This document shows positions 22,905 through 31,817 of a stretch of 42,743 bases of DNA, in pieces. Where the stretch lies: positions 1-42,743 of IMG/VR virus record IMGVR_UViG_3300021963_000004, one strand, 5' to 3'. This stretch comes from a virus. Position 1 is the first letter of the stretch, and each line of letters starts with the position of its first letter. The notes under the pieces are model-generated. The model was given only the letters and a program-made list of their open reading frames with translations. It was not told the origin of the DNA and did no database searches. A program made the position numbers and the translations under genes.

Positions 22905-25871
22905 TTATACTTGCGCTCCTAATGATCGTTTAGTGTAAAGTCCTTCCCACTCCATGCTGGTCAGCCGGAACGGGAGGAACGAATCGCTGTAGAACGTGAT
23001 AGCTACATGCTTCGATTTGCCGAGAATCCCAAAGGAGAACTTCCCGCTGCTCAAGGACACCAGACCCAACTCGTTATTCACATCCCCGACATGGCGACCT
23101 GTGAAGTTATAGGTGCTGGTGGGACGAGCCAGAACATCCACCTTCACTTGGAAGGCCCCTGACTGACTGAAGGTGACAAACCCACGCTTGAGCGACAGGT
23201 TGCCGGTGGGGTCGATGTTCCCTGTGGTCCGAGAGCGTTTGAAGATCTCACTGAGGGTCGAAGACGCGATGACCCGCTGCCCGATCCAGATAGGATTAGC
23301 AGAGTAATCACCGAGGACCACGATGGTTGTGCCGCCTACCGTGTTAGAGATGATAGGCACATAGCGTCCCACATCGTCCCATGGTGAATTATCAGCCACC
23401 GAGCGGGTCACCACAATCGTCTCTGTAGACGTAATGGTGAATGGGAGCGTGATCGTGGTCTGATCGGTGATGGCAGAATAGATACGCGAAACCGTCTGCG
23501 TATCGTCCATGCGCCGGTCAAGCAGTGTCAGGTAGGGCGAGTAGTCATCCACCCGCCCTGTGAGTAACTGCATGCGTTCGAGGAAGACCTCGCCGTTCCG
23601 CTGTATGAGGAGATAGAGGTCGGAGCCGATGAAGTCTGCACTGAGGATGATCACGCTACTGGCGGTATTGTCGTTGAAGTTCCACCGAAACCAGGCGGAC
23701 TGGATTTTCTTCTCAGCCTTCCACTCAGTCTTGTAGGCGTAGATACTGTCGGGGTCTCCGTCTGTCAGGATAATCGAGAGGCCCTCTAAGGTAGACACGG
23801 CGAGGTGGAACGCACCTGCGGGGATGTAGGCCGGTACGTGGGCACTAACATCGTCCGCTTCCATTGTGACGCCGCTCGTGGCGGAGAGGGCCAGTTCCTT
23901 GAGGCCGGTGTAGGTGGACCTGGCAAAGGCAAAGTGGATGCTCTTACCGGCGTTGACCGGCTGTACATCTGTGAGAGACTCGAAGTTCGAGACCAGATCC
24001 GCCCGCACCAGCGTAGAGGTAAGCGGGATATCCGCGGGGATTTCAAACTGCGCCTGGTCGCTGAACATGAGAAGGCTCTTGTTGTAGAGGATCGCTTGGC
24101 GAAGGATGGATACCTTCTGGTCCGTAGCTCGGAAGTCCACCGCATCCGAATCGAGGATCTGCGTGACTGTGGTACGCCAGAAGTTGAAGTATTCACTGAC
24201 CTCACTGCCGAGGAAGTTCTCGTCTGCCAGCAACATGAGCCGGTTCTTGTAGAAGGCCATCGCGTTGATGGACGCCCCAATGAATGAGGGAAGGGGGTTG
24301 GAGTCCTCGTCCCCTACGAGCCGATCTGCCCAGGCCACTGGGCCATAGGTGAAGCTATCATTGACCTCATGAACCAACTGATAGGGTACAGTCTTCTCGT
24401 TAATCGAGTAGACAATCCCTGGCTTGATGGTCTCTTCCCAGTGCCCTGCACCAAAGGAGAGGCCGGACTGGGAGACAAACTTCACGTAGTATTCACCCTT
24501 GTCGGTGGCGGTGTCTGCGTCAACGGTTATCACAAAGCCATCGGGGGCCTGCGCGGGAAGGTTTGCGAATATCGGTGTTGAACCCTTGAAGCTGAACAGG
24601 GAGTTGCCGCCCTGCGCGTCACGAGAATCGAGGGTGAATGCTTTGGTTCTCTTGACCCAGATTGTGGAGGCGACAAGCTGGAAGGTGTAGCTCCCGCCCC
24701 ATCGCCAGGAGATGTCAGAGGTGAATGCCCCCGACGTATGACTCGTGACCTTGACGCGGATAAACAGATTGGACCCTGAAGCAATACCGGCAGTGGTACC
24801 TGCTGTCGTGCGTGTAGCCAGGACGGACCATCCGCTAATACCATCGACCGATCCCTCAACGTCAATGCTGGCGACGAACGCGCCGCTCGTAACCGTGAAG
24901 TCGAACGTGGTTGCGCCAGACTTATAGTCCAACTCATATACGGAACTGGTAGCCAGGCCCGTCCCAGCGGGGAGATTGATGGCTTCATACGTGTTGGTGT
25001 CTTGGCTGAGGTCGGTGTACAACTGGTTTGCAATCTCGGTGGTGGACAACGTGAGCACGTCAGTCGTCGATGTGACATACCTGGCTCGCTGTAGCCCGTC
25101 GAGGATGACTTCATAGGCACTGCCATACTCTCCGGCGCGAACGAACACCAGAGCTTCCTCTGTCCTGGTGGCACTGAGGGCGGTGTCCATCGCGGGAATG
25201 GTGAGGGTGTTCAGAAGGAACGTGTAGTCAGCAATCGTGAGGGCCTTGAGTTCATACTTTGGGGACGCGGCCAGGAGGTACCGAAAATTCTTATAGGTAA
25301 CGGAGCCGGTGATGGTACCTGATGTCCACGCAGAGGTACGACCCCGAACGAACTTGTAGGTGCCGATGGCGATACCCGCTGTTGTACCATTTGTGGTACG
25401 GGTATCCATGACGACCCACGAACCAGTGCCAGTGACTGAGCCTTCGAGGACGACGGTGGCGGTACCGAAGCCAGCGGTGGTGAAGTCTATCGTGGTCTCC
25501 CCAGTGGCCGTCGCCAGTTCAATGACAGCACCCGTAGAGACAGCGGCAGCCGAAAAGATGGCGGTGGTATCGTCGGACACGTTGATGGTCTTCGAGACTC
25601 CGTCCAAGCCGAACACCTGCACCAGGCCGTTCGAGAGGACAGCCTTAAAGCGGTCCTCGGTATCACGGTTGATGGTGTGAATCTTGGCACTACTCATCGG
25701 GGTCGTGGAGACCTTAGCAATGTACTCAGTTGGGGGGCGTTGCGTGAGTCCTTCCACCACTGACGAGTAGCAGTTCTCCTGCGCGGCCAACTGCGTGATC
25801 GTGCGAAGCCGTGTAGGTTGCTGGCTAATCCCTTGTATCAGATTGGGGACGTTATCAGAGACGAAAGGCAT
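22905..25871 (-). CDS. Tail tubular protein B (T7 gp12-like), enlarged
   Basis: 988 residues against 794 in T7 gp12. The start MPFVSDNVPNLIQGISQQPT is the family signature. The body forms the tail nozzle. Two similar units of about 80 residues are present: about 115-196 (GETTIDFT ... TRTTNGTTAGIAIG) and about 308-392 (GATTFDFT ... TRTTAGTTAGIASG). They look like duplicated beta-sandwich insertions and account for most of the extra length. AAGGAG precedes the ATG. It sits at the distal tail with gp11. Confidence 0.93.
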   Translation of the reverse strand: MPFVSDNVPNLIQGISQQPTRLRTITQLAAQENCYSSVVEGLTQRPPTEYIAKVSTTPMSSAKIHTINRDTEDRFKAVLSNGLVQVFGLDGVSKTINVSDDTTAIFSAAAVSTGAVIELATATGETTIDFTTAGFGTATVVLEGSVTGTGSWVVMDTRTTNGTTAGIAIGTYKFVRGRTSAWTSGTITGSVTYKNFRYLLAASPKYELKALTIADYTFLLNTLTIPAMDTALSATRTEEALVFVRAGEYGSAYEVILDGLQRARYVTSTTDVLTLSTTEIANQLYTDLSQDTNTYEAINLPAGTGLATSSVYELDYKSGATTFDFTVTSGAFVASIDVEGSVDGISGWSVLATRTTAGTTAGIASGSNLFIRVKVTSHTSGAFTSDISWRWGGSYTFQLVASTIWVKRTKAFTLDSRDAQGGNSLFSFKGSTPIFANLPAQAPDGFVITVDADTATDKGEYYVKFVSQSGLSFGAGHWEETIKPGIVYSINEKTVPYQLVHEVNDSFTYGPVAWADRLVGDEDSNPLPSFIGASINAMAFYKNRLMLLADENFLGSEVSEYFNFWRTTVTQILDSDAVDFRATDQKVSILRQAILYNKSLLMFSDQAQFEIPADIPLTSTLVRADLVSNFESLTDVQPVNAGKSIHFAFARSTYTGLKELALSATSGVTMEADDVSAHVPAYIPAGAFHLAVSTLEGLSIILTDGDPDSIYAYKTEWKAEKKIQSAWFRWNFNDNTASSVIILSADFIGSDLYLLIQRNGEVFLERMQLLTGRVDDYSPYLTLLDRRMDDTQTVSRIYSAITDQTTITLPFTITSTETIVVTRSVADNSPWDDVGRYVPIISNTVGGTTIVVLGDYSANPIWIGQRVIASSTLSEIFKRSRTTGNIDPTGNLSLKRGFVTFSQSGAFQVKVDVLARPTSTYNFTGRHVGDVNNELGLVSLSSGKFSFGILGKSKHVAITFYSDSFLPFRLTSMEWEGLYTKRSLGAQV

Positions 25872-25880
25872 GATGACTCC

Positions 25881-26486
25881 TTAGAACATTTGTGTGCGTG
25901 GCCGACGACGACTGATGATGCTCGCCATATCGGAACTGTCAAAGATGTTGTAGTCCCCTGCCTCCACTTCTGCGGTCTGCAAGAGAGCCATCGCCTGTAG
26001 CTCGTCCTGCATGGAGAAGCTGTGGTGATCGCCGGAGCCTACGGTCTGGTCTTGATAGATGCGGGCCGCTCTGATCTTGATATAGCTGCGGGCCGCTTCA
26101 GGGAGTTCAAGCCAGGGCAGAAACCAGATGATGTCAAATTTCTTGTTCTCGGTGAAGATGTAGGTGTGGTTGTATTTGTCATACATCCTCGATCCGCGCT
26201 GGATGACATCCTCGGCCCAGCTAGAGTTGCTGGGGGAGAGGTCCATCTCAAGGGCACTCGCGGGGACTTCAATCTCGTTGGAACCGTTGCGAGAGATTTC
26301 ATACTCGGACTCGGTGTTGAAGAACCATCCCACGGTCTGGACTGCTCGGCTGGTATCTCTGAGGAGGTTGACTGCGATTTGAATGTCAGCGGTGAGGTCA
26401 CCTGAGAGAGAGTTGATGGGGGCTTCGCCTACCGTGGCAAGCATGGTGTTCACGGCTTCTAGTTCTGTTGTACGGGTCTGTGCCAC
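25881..26486 (-). CDS. Tail tubular protein A (T7 gp11-like)
   Basis: 201 residues (T7 gp11: 196). Typical features: ELEAVNTMLATVGEAPINSL at the start, then ETSRAVQTVGWFFNTE-like sequence and a helical C-terminus. The start is GTG with AAGGAG 7 bases upstream. Directly after the capsid gene and its terminator, as in T7. It forms the gatekeeper ring between portal and nozzle. Confidence 0.93.
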   Translation of the reverse strand: MAQTRTTELEAVNTMLATVGEAPINSLSGDLTADIQIAVNLLRDTSRAVQTVGWFFNTESEYEISRNGSNEIEVPASALEMDLSPSNSSWAEDVIQRGSRMYDKYNHTYIFTENKKFDIIWFLPWLELPEAARSYIKIRAARIYQDQTVGSGDHHSFSMQDELQAMALLQTAEVEAGDYNIFDSSDMASIISRRRPRTQMF

Positions 26487-26504
26487 AGGTAAACTCCTTA
26501 AATG

Positions 26505-26541
26505 AAAAAGGAGGGAGGACCGCCGTTAGCGATCCCCCCTC
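26505..26541 (-). terminator. Rho-independent terminator after capsid gene (T7 T-phi position)
   Basis: On the minus strand GAGGGGGGA (26541-26533) pairs with TCCTCCCTC (26519-26511), one G-U pair, 13-base loop, followed by CTTTTT. It lies between capsid and tail tube A, exactly where T7 has its main late terminator, which lets capsid be made in excess of tail proteins. Confidence 0.85.
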
Positions 26542-26550
26542 TAATTTGGC

Positions 26551-27501
26551 CTATGCCTTCTTCAACTCAACCGCACACTCTGGGCGCAGGATACCGTGGC
26601 CCATCGCGTACTTGGCGACGAACAGCGTTCCCTGTCTCCGAATGTCGTATTGGTTTTCCAGCGCCATGTCCAACAGCTTGACCGTACCCACGGCCATCTT
26701 GTGAACGATTACGGCGCAGACGTTGCTGAAGTCACCTTCGTAGGTGTTATTCGCGCCAGGAAGGGCCGAGATAACAGAGTTCGGAAGGTGCATGGTTTTC
26801 TTGATGACGACGTTCGCCACGCGCATAACCTTGCCGGTGCTGAATGCGCCGTTGCTGCCGCCTGGTTCGTTCCAGTCACGGTTGATAGACTTCGTGGACT
26901 GGACGAGGAGGTTGTAGTGCTTGGGTCGCATGAACGCGGTGCGGTCCCCGAAGTCCGGCACAAACTTCTCGTCGAGAGTCTGGGCGGCATCGTAGACACC
27001 CTGCGCGAGCGTGTCGGCAGTCGTGTCATAACCAGCCTGCGTCAGGGCCGTTCCGCCGCTGCCGCCAGTGATGGTGGCCGAGGCGCGGGCCGCGAGCACT
27101 GCAAGCTGAAGCACGTTCTTGTCCGCTTGGTTCGCCAGTGCGTAGCCCATTTCCTTCGTGTAGATGGAACGGACTTCGTAGTGGTTCATCGCTTCGTCAA
27201 TGGAGGCGATGAAGGCATCGCTCAAGAGCAAGCCATCAATGTTGATGACCTTCTCGGCGTGCTTGATTTGCTGGCCCATGATCTCGTTGCCAGGAGTGTG
27301 GTAGGCCGCAGTTGCTTTCCAGGTGACCGGAAATTGTGCGCTCTTACCTGAGCTGATATTGCGTTGAACGAACATCGGGAGGGCCATGTTCATTTCCTCG
27401 AACGCGGCCATCACTTCGCCCGCGAACACTTTGAGGAATAGCGCGAGCGCATCACCCGATACGTTGCTCTGCCCTACTCTGGAAGGAATTGCATTTGACA
27501 T
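26551..27501 (-). CDS. Major capsid protein (T7 gp10-like)
   Basis: 316 residues from the ATG at 27501 (MSNAIPSRVGQSNVSGDALA); an upstream ATG at 27531 has no ribosome site. HK97-fold capsid of the T7 type: the E-loop region has RNISSGKSAQFPVTW, followed by the spine helix NHYEVRSIYTKEMGYALANQ and the late P-domain DFGDRTAFMRPKHYNLLVQS. T7 10A is 344 residues. No frameshifted 10B extension is evident. A strong terminator follows it. Confidence 0.95.
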   Translation of the reverse strand: MSNAIPSRVGQSNVSGDALALFLKVFAGEVMAAFEEMNMALPMFVQRNISSGKSAQFPVTWKATAAYHTPGNEIMGQQIKHAEKVINIDGLLLSDAFIASIDEAMNHYEVRSIYTKEMGYALANQADKNVLQLAVLAARASATITGGSGGTALTQAGYDTTADTLAQGVYDAAQTLDEKFVPDFGDRTAFMRPKHYNLLVQSTKSINRDWNEPGGSNGAFSTGKVMRVANVVIKKTMHLPNSVISALPGANNTYEGDFSNVCAVIVHKMAVGTVKLLDMALENQYDIRRQGTLFVAKYAMGHGILRPECAVELKKA

Positions 27502-27710
27502 TAGAATACTCTCTAGATCAATTAGAAACAATAATGCGTAGCCATGACTTCTCCGACGAAGTTCTCCTGCGTACAGGGCATCTCGTTAAAGGGCCACAGA
27601 ACTCGTGCCAGGTTCACCAGCACGAAGAAGGCCCCACGCACACCTGGATCTCAGGGGGTGGGGGGAGCGGGTCCGCCTCAAATGGTTTAATAGAGGAGGG
27701 GGACGCGCTG

Positions 27711-28121
27711 TTACTTGGTCACGCCCTTCATTTTCTCGTAGGTCCGCATTCCACCGAGGCCGAGGAGGGCTATGAGTAATTCCATAGTCATGCTCGTGTC
27801 GGGGATGGGGAGTACGGGAAGGGTGTGCCCAGTAAAGGTTGCTACCGTGGCGAAGGCCCAGTTAAGGATGGACCATCCGACCACAGCATAGGCAAACGAG
27901 AAGCCGCAGACCCACCCGATGGCAGGACGCCAGCCGGAGACAAACAGACTGCTGTGCTGGGCTTCTTCTTTGTTGACTTGCAACTGTGCGAGGTCAGCCG
28001 TGAGGAAGGCGTTGAGGATGGCCTGCTCTGCGGTGAGCCGTTCAGTTGCGTCGGGTATGAACTTATCGAGGACCGGCTTGACAATGCCCGTCATGGCCCC
28101 TGTGATTACATCTAATATCAT
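27711..28121 (-). CDS. Three-span holin (Holin_3TMs type)
   Basis: 136 residues from the ATG at 28121 (MILDVITGAMTGIVKPVLDK). An amphipathic N-terminal region is followed by GWRPAIGWVCGFSFAYAVVG, the hallmark of three-span holins (Pfam Holin_3TMs), and two more hydrophobic spans. It would open the inner membrane so that lysozyme reaches peptidoglycan. Its place between scaffold and capsid differs from T7, whose holin follows the tail fibre. The ribosome site is weak (CGAGAA). Confidence 0.8.
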   Translation of the reverse strand: MILDVITGAMTGIVKPVLDKFIPDATERLTAEQAILNAFLTADLAQLQVNKEEAQHSSLFVSGWRPAIGWVCGFSFAYAVVGWSILNWAFATVATFTGHTLPVLPIPDTSMTMELLIALLGLGGMRTYEKMKGVTK

Positions 28122-28194
28122 TGTTGTTCTCGTCGCAATCCTCGTCGTACCATTCGCCGAAGTTGAAGCAATGCTGTAAATACTCTGCGCCCAT
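28063..28194 (-). CDS. Doubtful 43-residue ORF overlapping holin start
   Basis: Reads MGAEYLQHCFNFGEWYDEDC and continues through the holin start in another frame. It is acidic with four Cys. There is no Shine-Dalgarno. Its translation could help open the weak holin start, but it may be chance. Confidence 0.25.
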   Translation of the reverse strand: MGAEYLQHCFNFGEWYDEDCDENNNDIRCNHRGHDGHCQAGPR

Positions 28195-28272
28195 GTTAGG
28201 ACACCACACAGCCAGGTGGGGAGCATCCAGTAGGTGCATCAGGCCGTGTCAAAAGGGTTAGGGAATTACCGT

Positions 28273-28307
28273 AGGTGGCCCCAGTGGGAGGGGCACCAGG
28301 GCCACTT
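28273..28307 (-). terminator. Hairpin 1 between scaffold and holin genes
   Basis: GTGGCCC (28275-28281) and GGGCCAC (28299-28305) form a 7-bp stem extended by a G-U and an A-T pair. No U-tract. The loop on the minus strand contains CCTCCCACTGGGG, weakly like the phage promoter core. Confidence 0.4.
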
Positions 28308-28313
28308 CGGTTA

Positions 28314-28352
28314 GTGTGCAGTGCTCCCCGTCTCAGGGGGAGTGGCGCACAC
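28314..28352 (-). terminator. Hairpin 2 right after scaffold gene
   Basis: GTGTGC/GCACAC and CTCCCC/GGGGAG stems are nested around a 4x4 internal loop and a small terminal loop. It starts three bases beyond the scaffold stop. No U-run, so more likely an RNA processing or stability element than a terminator. Confidence 0.45.
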
Positions 28353-28354
28353 AA

Positions 28355-29188
28355 TTAGAGAATATTGGATCGTCCCAGCTTGGCCTCAACCTGTCGCCGG
28401 TAAGCCGAATCCTTCCCATACTTAGGATCGTTCATGGCTGCGGTGAGTTGGGCACGAGACTCGAATACGTCGAAGTCTTGGGGGCTGGGGACTGAACCGG
28501 AGAACTGTTTCGGGTCTGAGCCATTGGCACGTACATACTGGTCCCGAAGGCCAGCGACGGCAAGGCGCACCTTTGACACATCTGTACTGGAAACTGAGTC
28601 GTTGTATGCCTTGAGATCATCAGGACTCAACGTGGACACAGCCCAATCTTGCATACTCTTCAGTTGTGCTTTGCCACCGATGGAGTCGATGATTCCACCG
28701 ATTTGCTCGTCAGCGATACGTGCTTGCGAAACAGCTTCCGCTGCTTGCTGGTCGGCCTGTAGGCCTTTGACGTAGGCATCAACAACTGGTTTCGAGTACC
28801 CCTTCCCCGCGAGTTCTGTGTACTGTGCGGGTGTGAGCGTTCCGGTCTGCACGAGCGATTCAGAGTACGCCTTCGTTTGCTCAGGGGTTAAGCCTGGGAC
28901 GGAAGGGACGTCTATCGCCGGAGCCTTAGTAGCTGCGGGGGGTACACTGGCAGATGAGGCACCCTTTGCGGGTGCGCTGTTCTTTCTCTCCAACTCTGCG
29001 TATGACGACACTACCTTCTTCAGGTCAGCCTGGCCTGTCTTCGGATCATAGAACTTCTCTGGCAACCAGTCAGGCCTCTGCAAGAAGGTACTGAGGTGTG
29101 CATCAGGAGCGTTCGCGTTGTCCGTTGAATCTGAGGTTACCTGGATCGCGCCAGGGGCGTCTGCGAGTTGTGGGGCTGAATCTGACAT
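28355..29188 (-). CDS. Scaffolding protein (T7 gp9-like)
   Basis: 277 residues (T7 gp9: 307). Acidic, Ala/Ser-rich and mostly helical, with LPEKFYDPKTGQADLKKVVS near residue 45, a recurrent scaffold motif, and a basic C-terminal end (YRRQVEAKLGRSNIL) suitable for capsid contact. It lies upstream of the capsid gene as in T7. GGAGGAA precedes the ATG. It would guide prohead assembly and then exit. Confidence 0.85.
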   Translation of the reverse strand: MSDSAPQLADAPGAIQVTSDSTDNANAPDAHLSTFLQRPDWLPEKFYDPKTGQADLKKVVSSYAELERKNSAPAKGASSASVPPAATKAPAIDVPSVPGLTPEQTKAYSESLVQTGTLTPAQYTELAGKGYSKPVVDAYVKGLQADQQAAEAVSQARIADEQIGGIIDSIGGKAQLKSMQDWAVSTLSPDDLKAYNDSVSSTDVSKVRLAVAGLRDQYVRANGSDPKQFSGSVPSPQDFDVFESRAQLTAAMNDPKYGKDSAYRRQVEAKLGRSNIL

Positions 29189-29323
29189 AACCTATTCCTC
29201 CAGGTTAGTAAAAGAAGACGGATGATATTGCTGCAAGCCAGCACCCCACCCTCATCAGGAGTAGGCGGGGGATGAACGAGGGACCAACAGGTGGTGCCCC
29301 GATCTGGGTCAATAAGAGGCTCA

Positions 29324-30031
29324 TTAGAACGACGTCACTTCAATCCACTTCACGAGGAACGAGGCAATCCACGTTCCTGTGGCTGGTACGTTCGCACGGA
29401 TGGAGATGCCTTCATTTTGTGCCAACACGATGGGGTGTTCACCGTTGCCCAAGTCAGGTGCGATAAGATCAACGCCCCCGCCGCCTGTGCCGGTTGCGCC
29501 GCCGCCTTTGGGAATGAAGTATTCCGCGATAGCAGGGGTGGAGCCGACGTTGCCGAAGCATGCGCCCATATTCAGTGTATCGAATGTTTTCGTGCCTGCG
29601 CCGAGTGCCGCAGTGGTGGCGAGACGAAAGCCTGTCGAGAACAATGACGCGCCCATTGCAGCCGCACGAAGCTGAAATTGTGGGTCGGTCACGGTGACTG
29701 CACCGCCGCCGCTGCCATCTGCTGACCAGCCTGTTGAACGAATGACATTGAAGTTAAAGACACCCGCAGCAAACGCGGTCGTGATGTTTCGGAATTCAAG
29801 GACGCTGATCTGTTGGATCACGCAAAACCGCGTAGCGTCAACCCAGCGCATTTGGACAAGCTCACCGTTCGCGGCCATACCTGCGGCAATCGTGCCGGTT
29901 GTGAGTACGCCCCTGTAGTGACCTAACGCCCCGTAGTCGTGTGGCTTTGAAATAACGTGGAGACCTTTTGATGCAAACGCGCCAGCCTCTACAACGCTTC
30001 CGCCTGCACCCTGTAATTGTATTCCTGCCAT
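29324..30031 (-). CDS. Probable virion (head decoration or fibre) protein
   Basis: 235 residues, beta-rich, with no long helices: GALGHYRGVLTTGTIAAGMA, ELVQMRWVDATRFCVIQQIS, and a late GISIRANVPATGTWIASFLV strand pair typical of phage surface jelly-roll proteins. A Gly-rich loop (KGGGATGTGGGG) lies near 177. GGGGGG precedes the ATG. It belongs to a group of six genes between portal and scaffold absent from T7. Structural role inferred from location and composition. Confidence 0.55.
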   Translation of the reverse strand: MAGIQLQGAGGSVVEAGAFASKGLHVISKPHDYGALGHYRGVLTTGTIAAGMAANGELVQMRWVDATRFCVIQQISVLEFRNITTAFAAGVFNFNVIRSTGWSADGSGGGAVTVTDPQFQLRAAAMGASLFSTGFRLATTAALGAGTKTFDTLNMGACFGNVGSTPAIAEYFIPKGGGATGTGGGGVDLIAPDLGNGEHPIVLAQNEGISIRANVPATGTWIASFLVKWIEVTSF

Positions 30032-30075
30032 AGAGTTTCCCCCCTAGTTCCTAGTCGCCATGTTCGGCAATTCTG

Positions 30076-30441
30076 TTACCATAGGTAACCCATAATACTT
30101 ACGCATGCAAAGACGTTCCAAACCCACCACACGTTGTACTGACCGACTAACATGGGAGCGTTTTGCCGTACAGTTGCAGGCGAGACATCTTCTTGCGGAG
30201 GTATCACATCATTGGCGTTGATGCCATAGATACGAATGTTGCCATCTGAGAGATACTGACCCACCACGCGCATAGGCACGATGATGTGGTCTTCGACGGT
30301 ATGATCTGCGGTAGCGACAGGACGTATCCACGCCTCCACCGCTGAGGTAGAGATGAGGCCCGCAGCCGCCACGTCTACGGATGTGACGCTCGATCCTGGG
30401 AATACTCCGAAGTCTAACGTGGCTGTACCTTGTGCGCCCAT
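30076..30441 (-). CDS. Probable small virion protein
   Basis: 121 residues with a beta-rich core (GTATLDFGVFPGSSVTSVDV, AWIRPVATADHTVEDHIIVP) and a short aromatic hydrophobic C-terminus (NVWWVWNVFACVSIMGYLW). The start overlaps the previous stop (TAATG). The core resembles small phage head-surface proteins; the tail could anchor or contact another protein. Function inferred. Confidence 0.5.
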   Translation of the reverse strand: MGAQGTATLDFGVFPGSSVTSVDVAAAGLISTSAVEAWIRPVATADHTVEDHIIVPMRVVGQYLSDGNIRIYGINANDVIPPQEDVSPATVRQNAPMLVGQYNVWWVWNVFACVSIMGYLW

Positions 30442-31535
30442 TACGCCTCCAGAATGTAGCTCATGTGCCCGCGTACTCCGATGGCTGCTGAGAGGTTGAG
30501 TACCAGAGCCGTGTTGACAGCCGTTTCAAACAGGTGGCCTTCCGCAGGGGCGAAGGAGGGTGGAGCAATGCCGGTGTTCGCCACAAAGGACATCGCACCG
30601 GAGAGATTGGTGCCTGCACCAGATTTCCAGCGCACAGCGACGGTGCCATCACAGACGAGGGAATAGGAGAGGACTTTACACTTGTTGCCAGGGTTCGCTC
30701 CGACGATGGTGTTGTCACCACTACCGGCTACGTCGATTGATGCGAAGAGAATGGTTTGACCACGGCGAAGGTCGCTGCGCCAGTCGGTAGAGCCTGCCGT
30801 ACCTTGGTTCGATGTGACCGTCCCAGAGACCGGAACAGGAGTGGTCCGAAGCTGTGCGTCAGTTAGGGGTCCAGACACAGGCTGCGTGACGCCGGATCCA
30901 TCCACAGGGAGTCGCCCTGAAACGGGTGTGTATTGATCGAGAGAGGCCACGTCGAGTTTACCGAGATCCCGCGTGGGTTCATCCGTCACGTCCACCTGAA
31001 GGGTGCCCGCAATGGAGACCGGCAACGTGGCCGGTGCGCCGATATTCACATCAAGTCGACCGCCGACCAGCGCGGCTGGAAGGACGGACAACAGTGTCGT
31101 CAGACGTTGAGCTATTCTCTGAAGGCGTCCGTTCAGGCCGCTTGAGGCGGTGTCTGTGCCAGGTGCCGCTTCTGTGAGAGATCCTGTCTTGGTATCGAAG
31201 TCTGTCTCTGTGAGACGGGTACCCAGTGTGGCCTCTGTAGCCGCACCAGTTGGGAGCGGGAGAGACGCGACACTGACTGGTTGCGTCCCTTGGAAGAACG
31301 TGCCGCTGACAGGGACCGCGACTGCTCGAAGCTGTGCGTCCGTGAGCGGACCGGATACAGGAACAGGGGTCGCCCGAAGTTCTGCGTCAGTGAGTCCACC
31401 ACCACCCCCGCCACCTGCGGGTACGGCTTTGATCCACGCGAGGGAACCTGAGTCCCACACATACTGACCGATGACATTGATATCTTCTGCGTGGTCATAC
31501 GAGGAAACAATAGTTTGCGATTTCTCTCTAGCCAT
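30441..31535 (-). CDS. Repeat-containing virion protein (LTDAQLRxxPVPVSG repeats)
   Basis: 364 residues. After a Gly run (residues about 41-47) two units, LTDAELRATPVPVSG and LTDAQLRAVAVPVSG, follow in tandem; a third, LTDAQLRTTPVPVSG, lies near 230-245. The C-terminal 110 residues form a beta-rich domain (KCKVLSYSLVCDGTVAVRWK ... ALVLNLSAAIGVRGHMSYI) seen in phage head fibres and decoration proteins. It probably forms an elongated appendage with the repeats as shaft. Between portal and scaffold. Confidence 0.55.
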   Translation of the reverse strand: MAREKSQTIVSSYDHAEDINVIGQYVWDSGSLAWIKAVPAGGGGGGGLTDAELRATPVPVSGPLTDAQLRAVAVPVSGTFFQGTQPVSVASLPLPTGAATEATLGTRLTETDFDTKTGSLTEAAPGTDTASSGLNGRLQRIAQRLTTLLSVLPAALVGGRLDVNIGAPATLPVSIAGTLQVDVTDEPTRDLGKLDVASLDQYTPVSGRLPVDGSGVTQPVSGPLTDAQLRTTPVPVSGTVTSNQGTAGSTDWRSDLRRGQTILFASIDVAGSGDNTIVGANPGNKCKVLSYSLVCDGTVAVRWKSGAGTNLSGAMSFVANTGIAPPSFAPAEGHLFETAVNTALVLNLSAAIGVRGHMSYILEA

Positions 31536-31559
31536 TGTTTCCTCTAATCACAACACAGG

Positions 31560-31802
31560 TTAAACTGTTTTCGTACTCTCTTCTTTCACCTTCTTGATGA
31601 CGTTCAGAGAGGCGACTCGGATCTTCTGCGCAAGCTGTTCCCGCGTGAACCAGCGACCCAACTGATACATCTCGTCAGTCAGGGCTGTCTCGTAGTCAGC
31701 GAGGAGGAGTGCCAGGGCAATCCCCTCCTCACTGATTACGGTATGGATTTGTGGCGAATGCCAGTGTCGTGAAATCGTCAAGGCCACTTTGCTATCCGCC
31801 AT
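31560..31802 (-). CDS. Hypothetical 80-residue protein
   Basis: Starts MADSKVALTISRHWHSPQIH and continues with a helical part (LALLLADYETALTDEMYQL, RWFTREQLAQKIRVASL). AAGGAG precedes the ATG. It sits within the virion gene block; its composition suggests a small folded domain, perhaps a chaperone or assembly factor. Unknown. Confidence 0.6.
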   Translation of the reverse strand: MADSKVALTISRHWHSPQIHTVISEEGIALALLLADYETALTDEMYQLGRWFTREQLAQKIRVASLNVIKKVKEESTKTV

Positions 31803-31817
31803 ACATCTCCTTGGGGT

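Noticed and set aside
28280-28297. Fourth phage promoter before holin/capsid (CCTCCCACTGGGG)
   Set aside because: The core differs from CACTATG at two positions and the bases lie in the loop of a hairpin; too weak to call.
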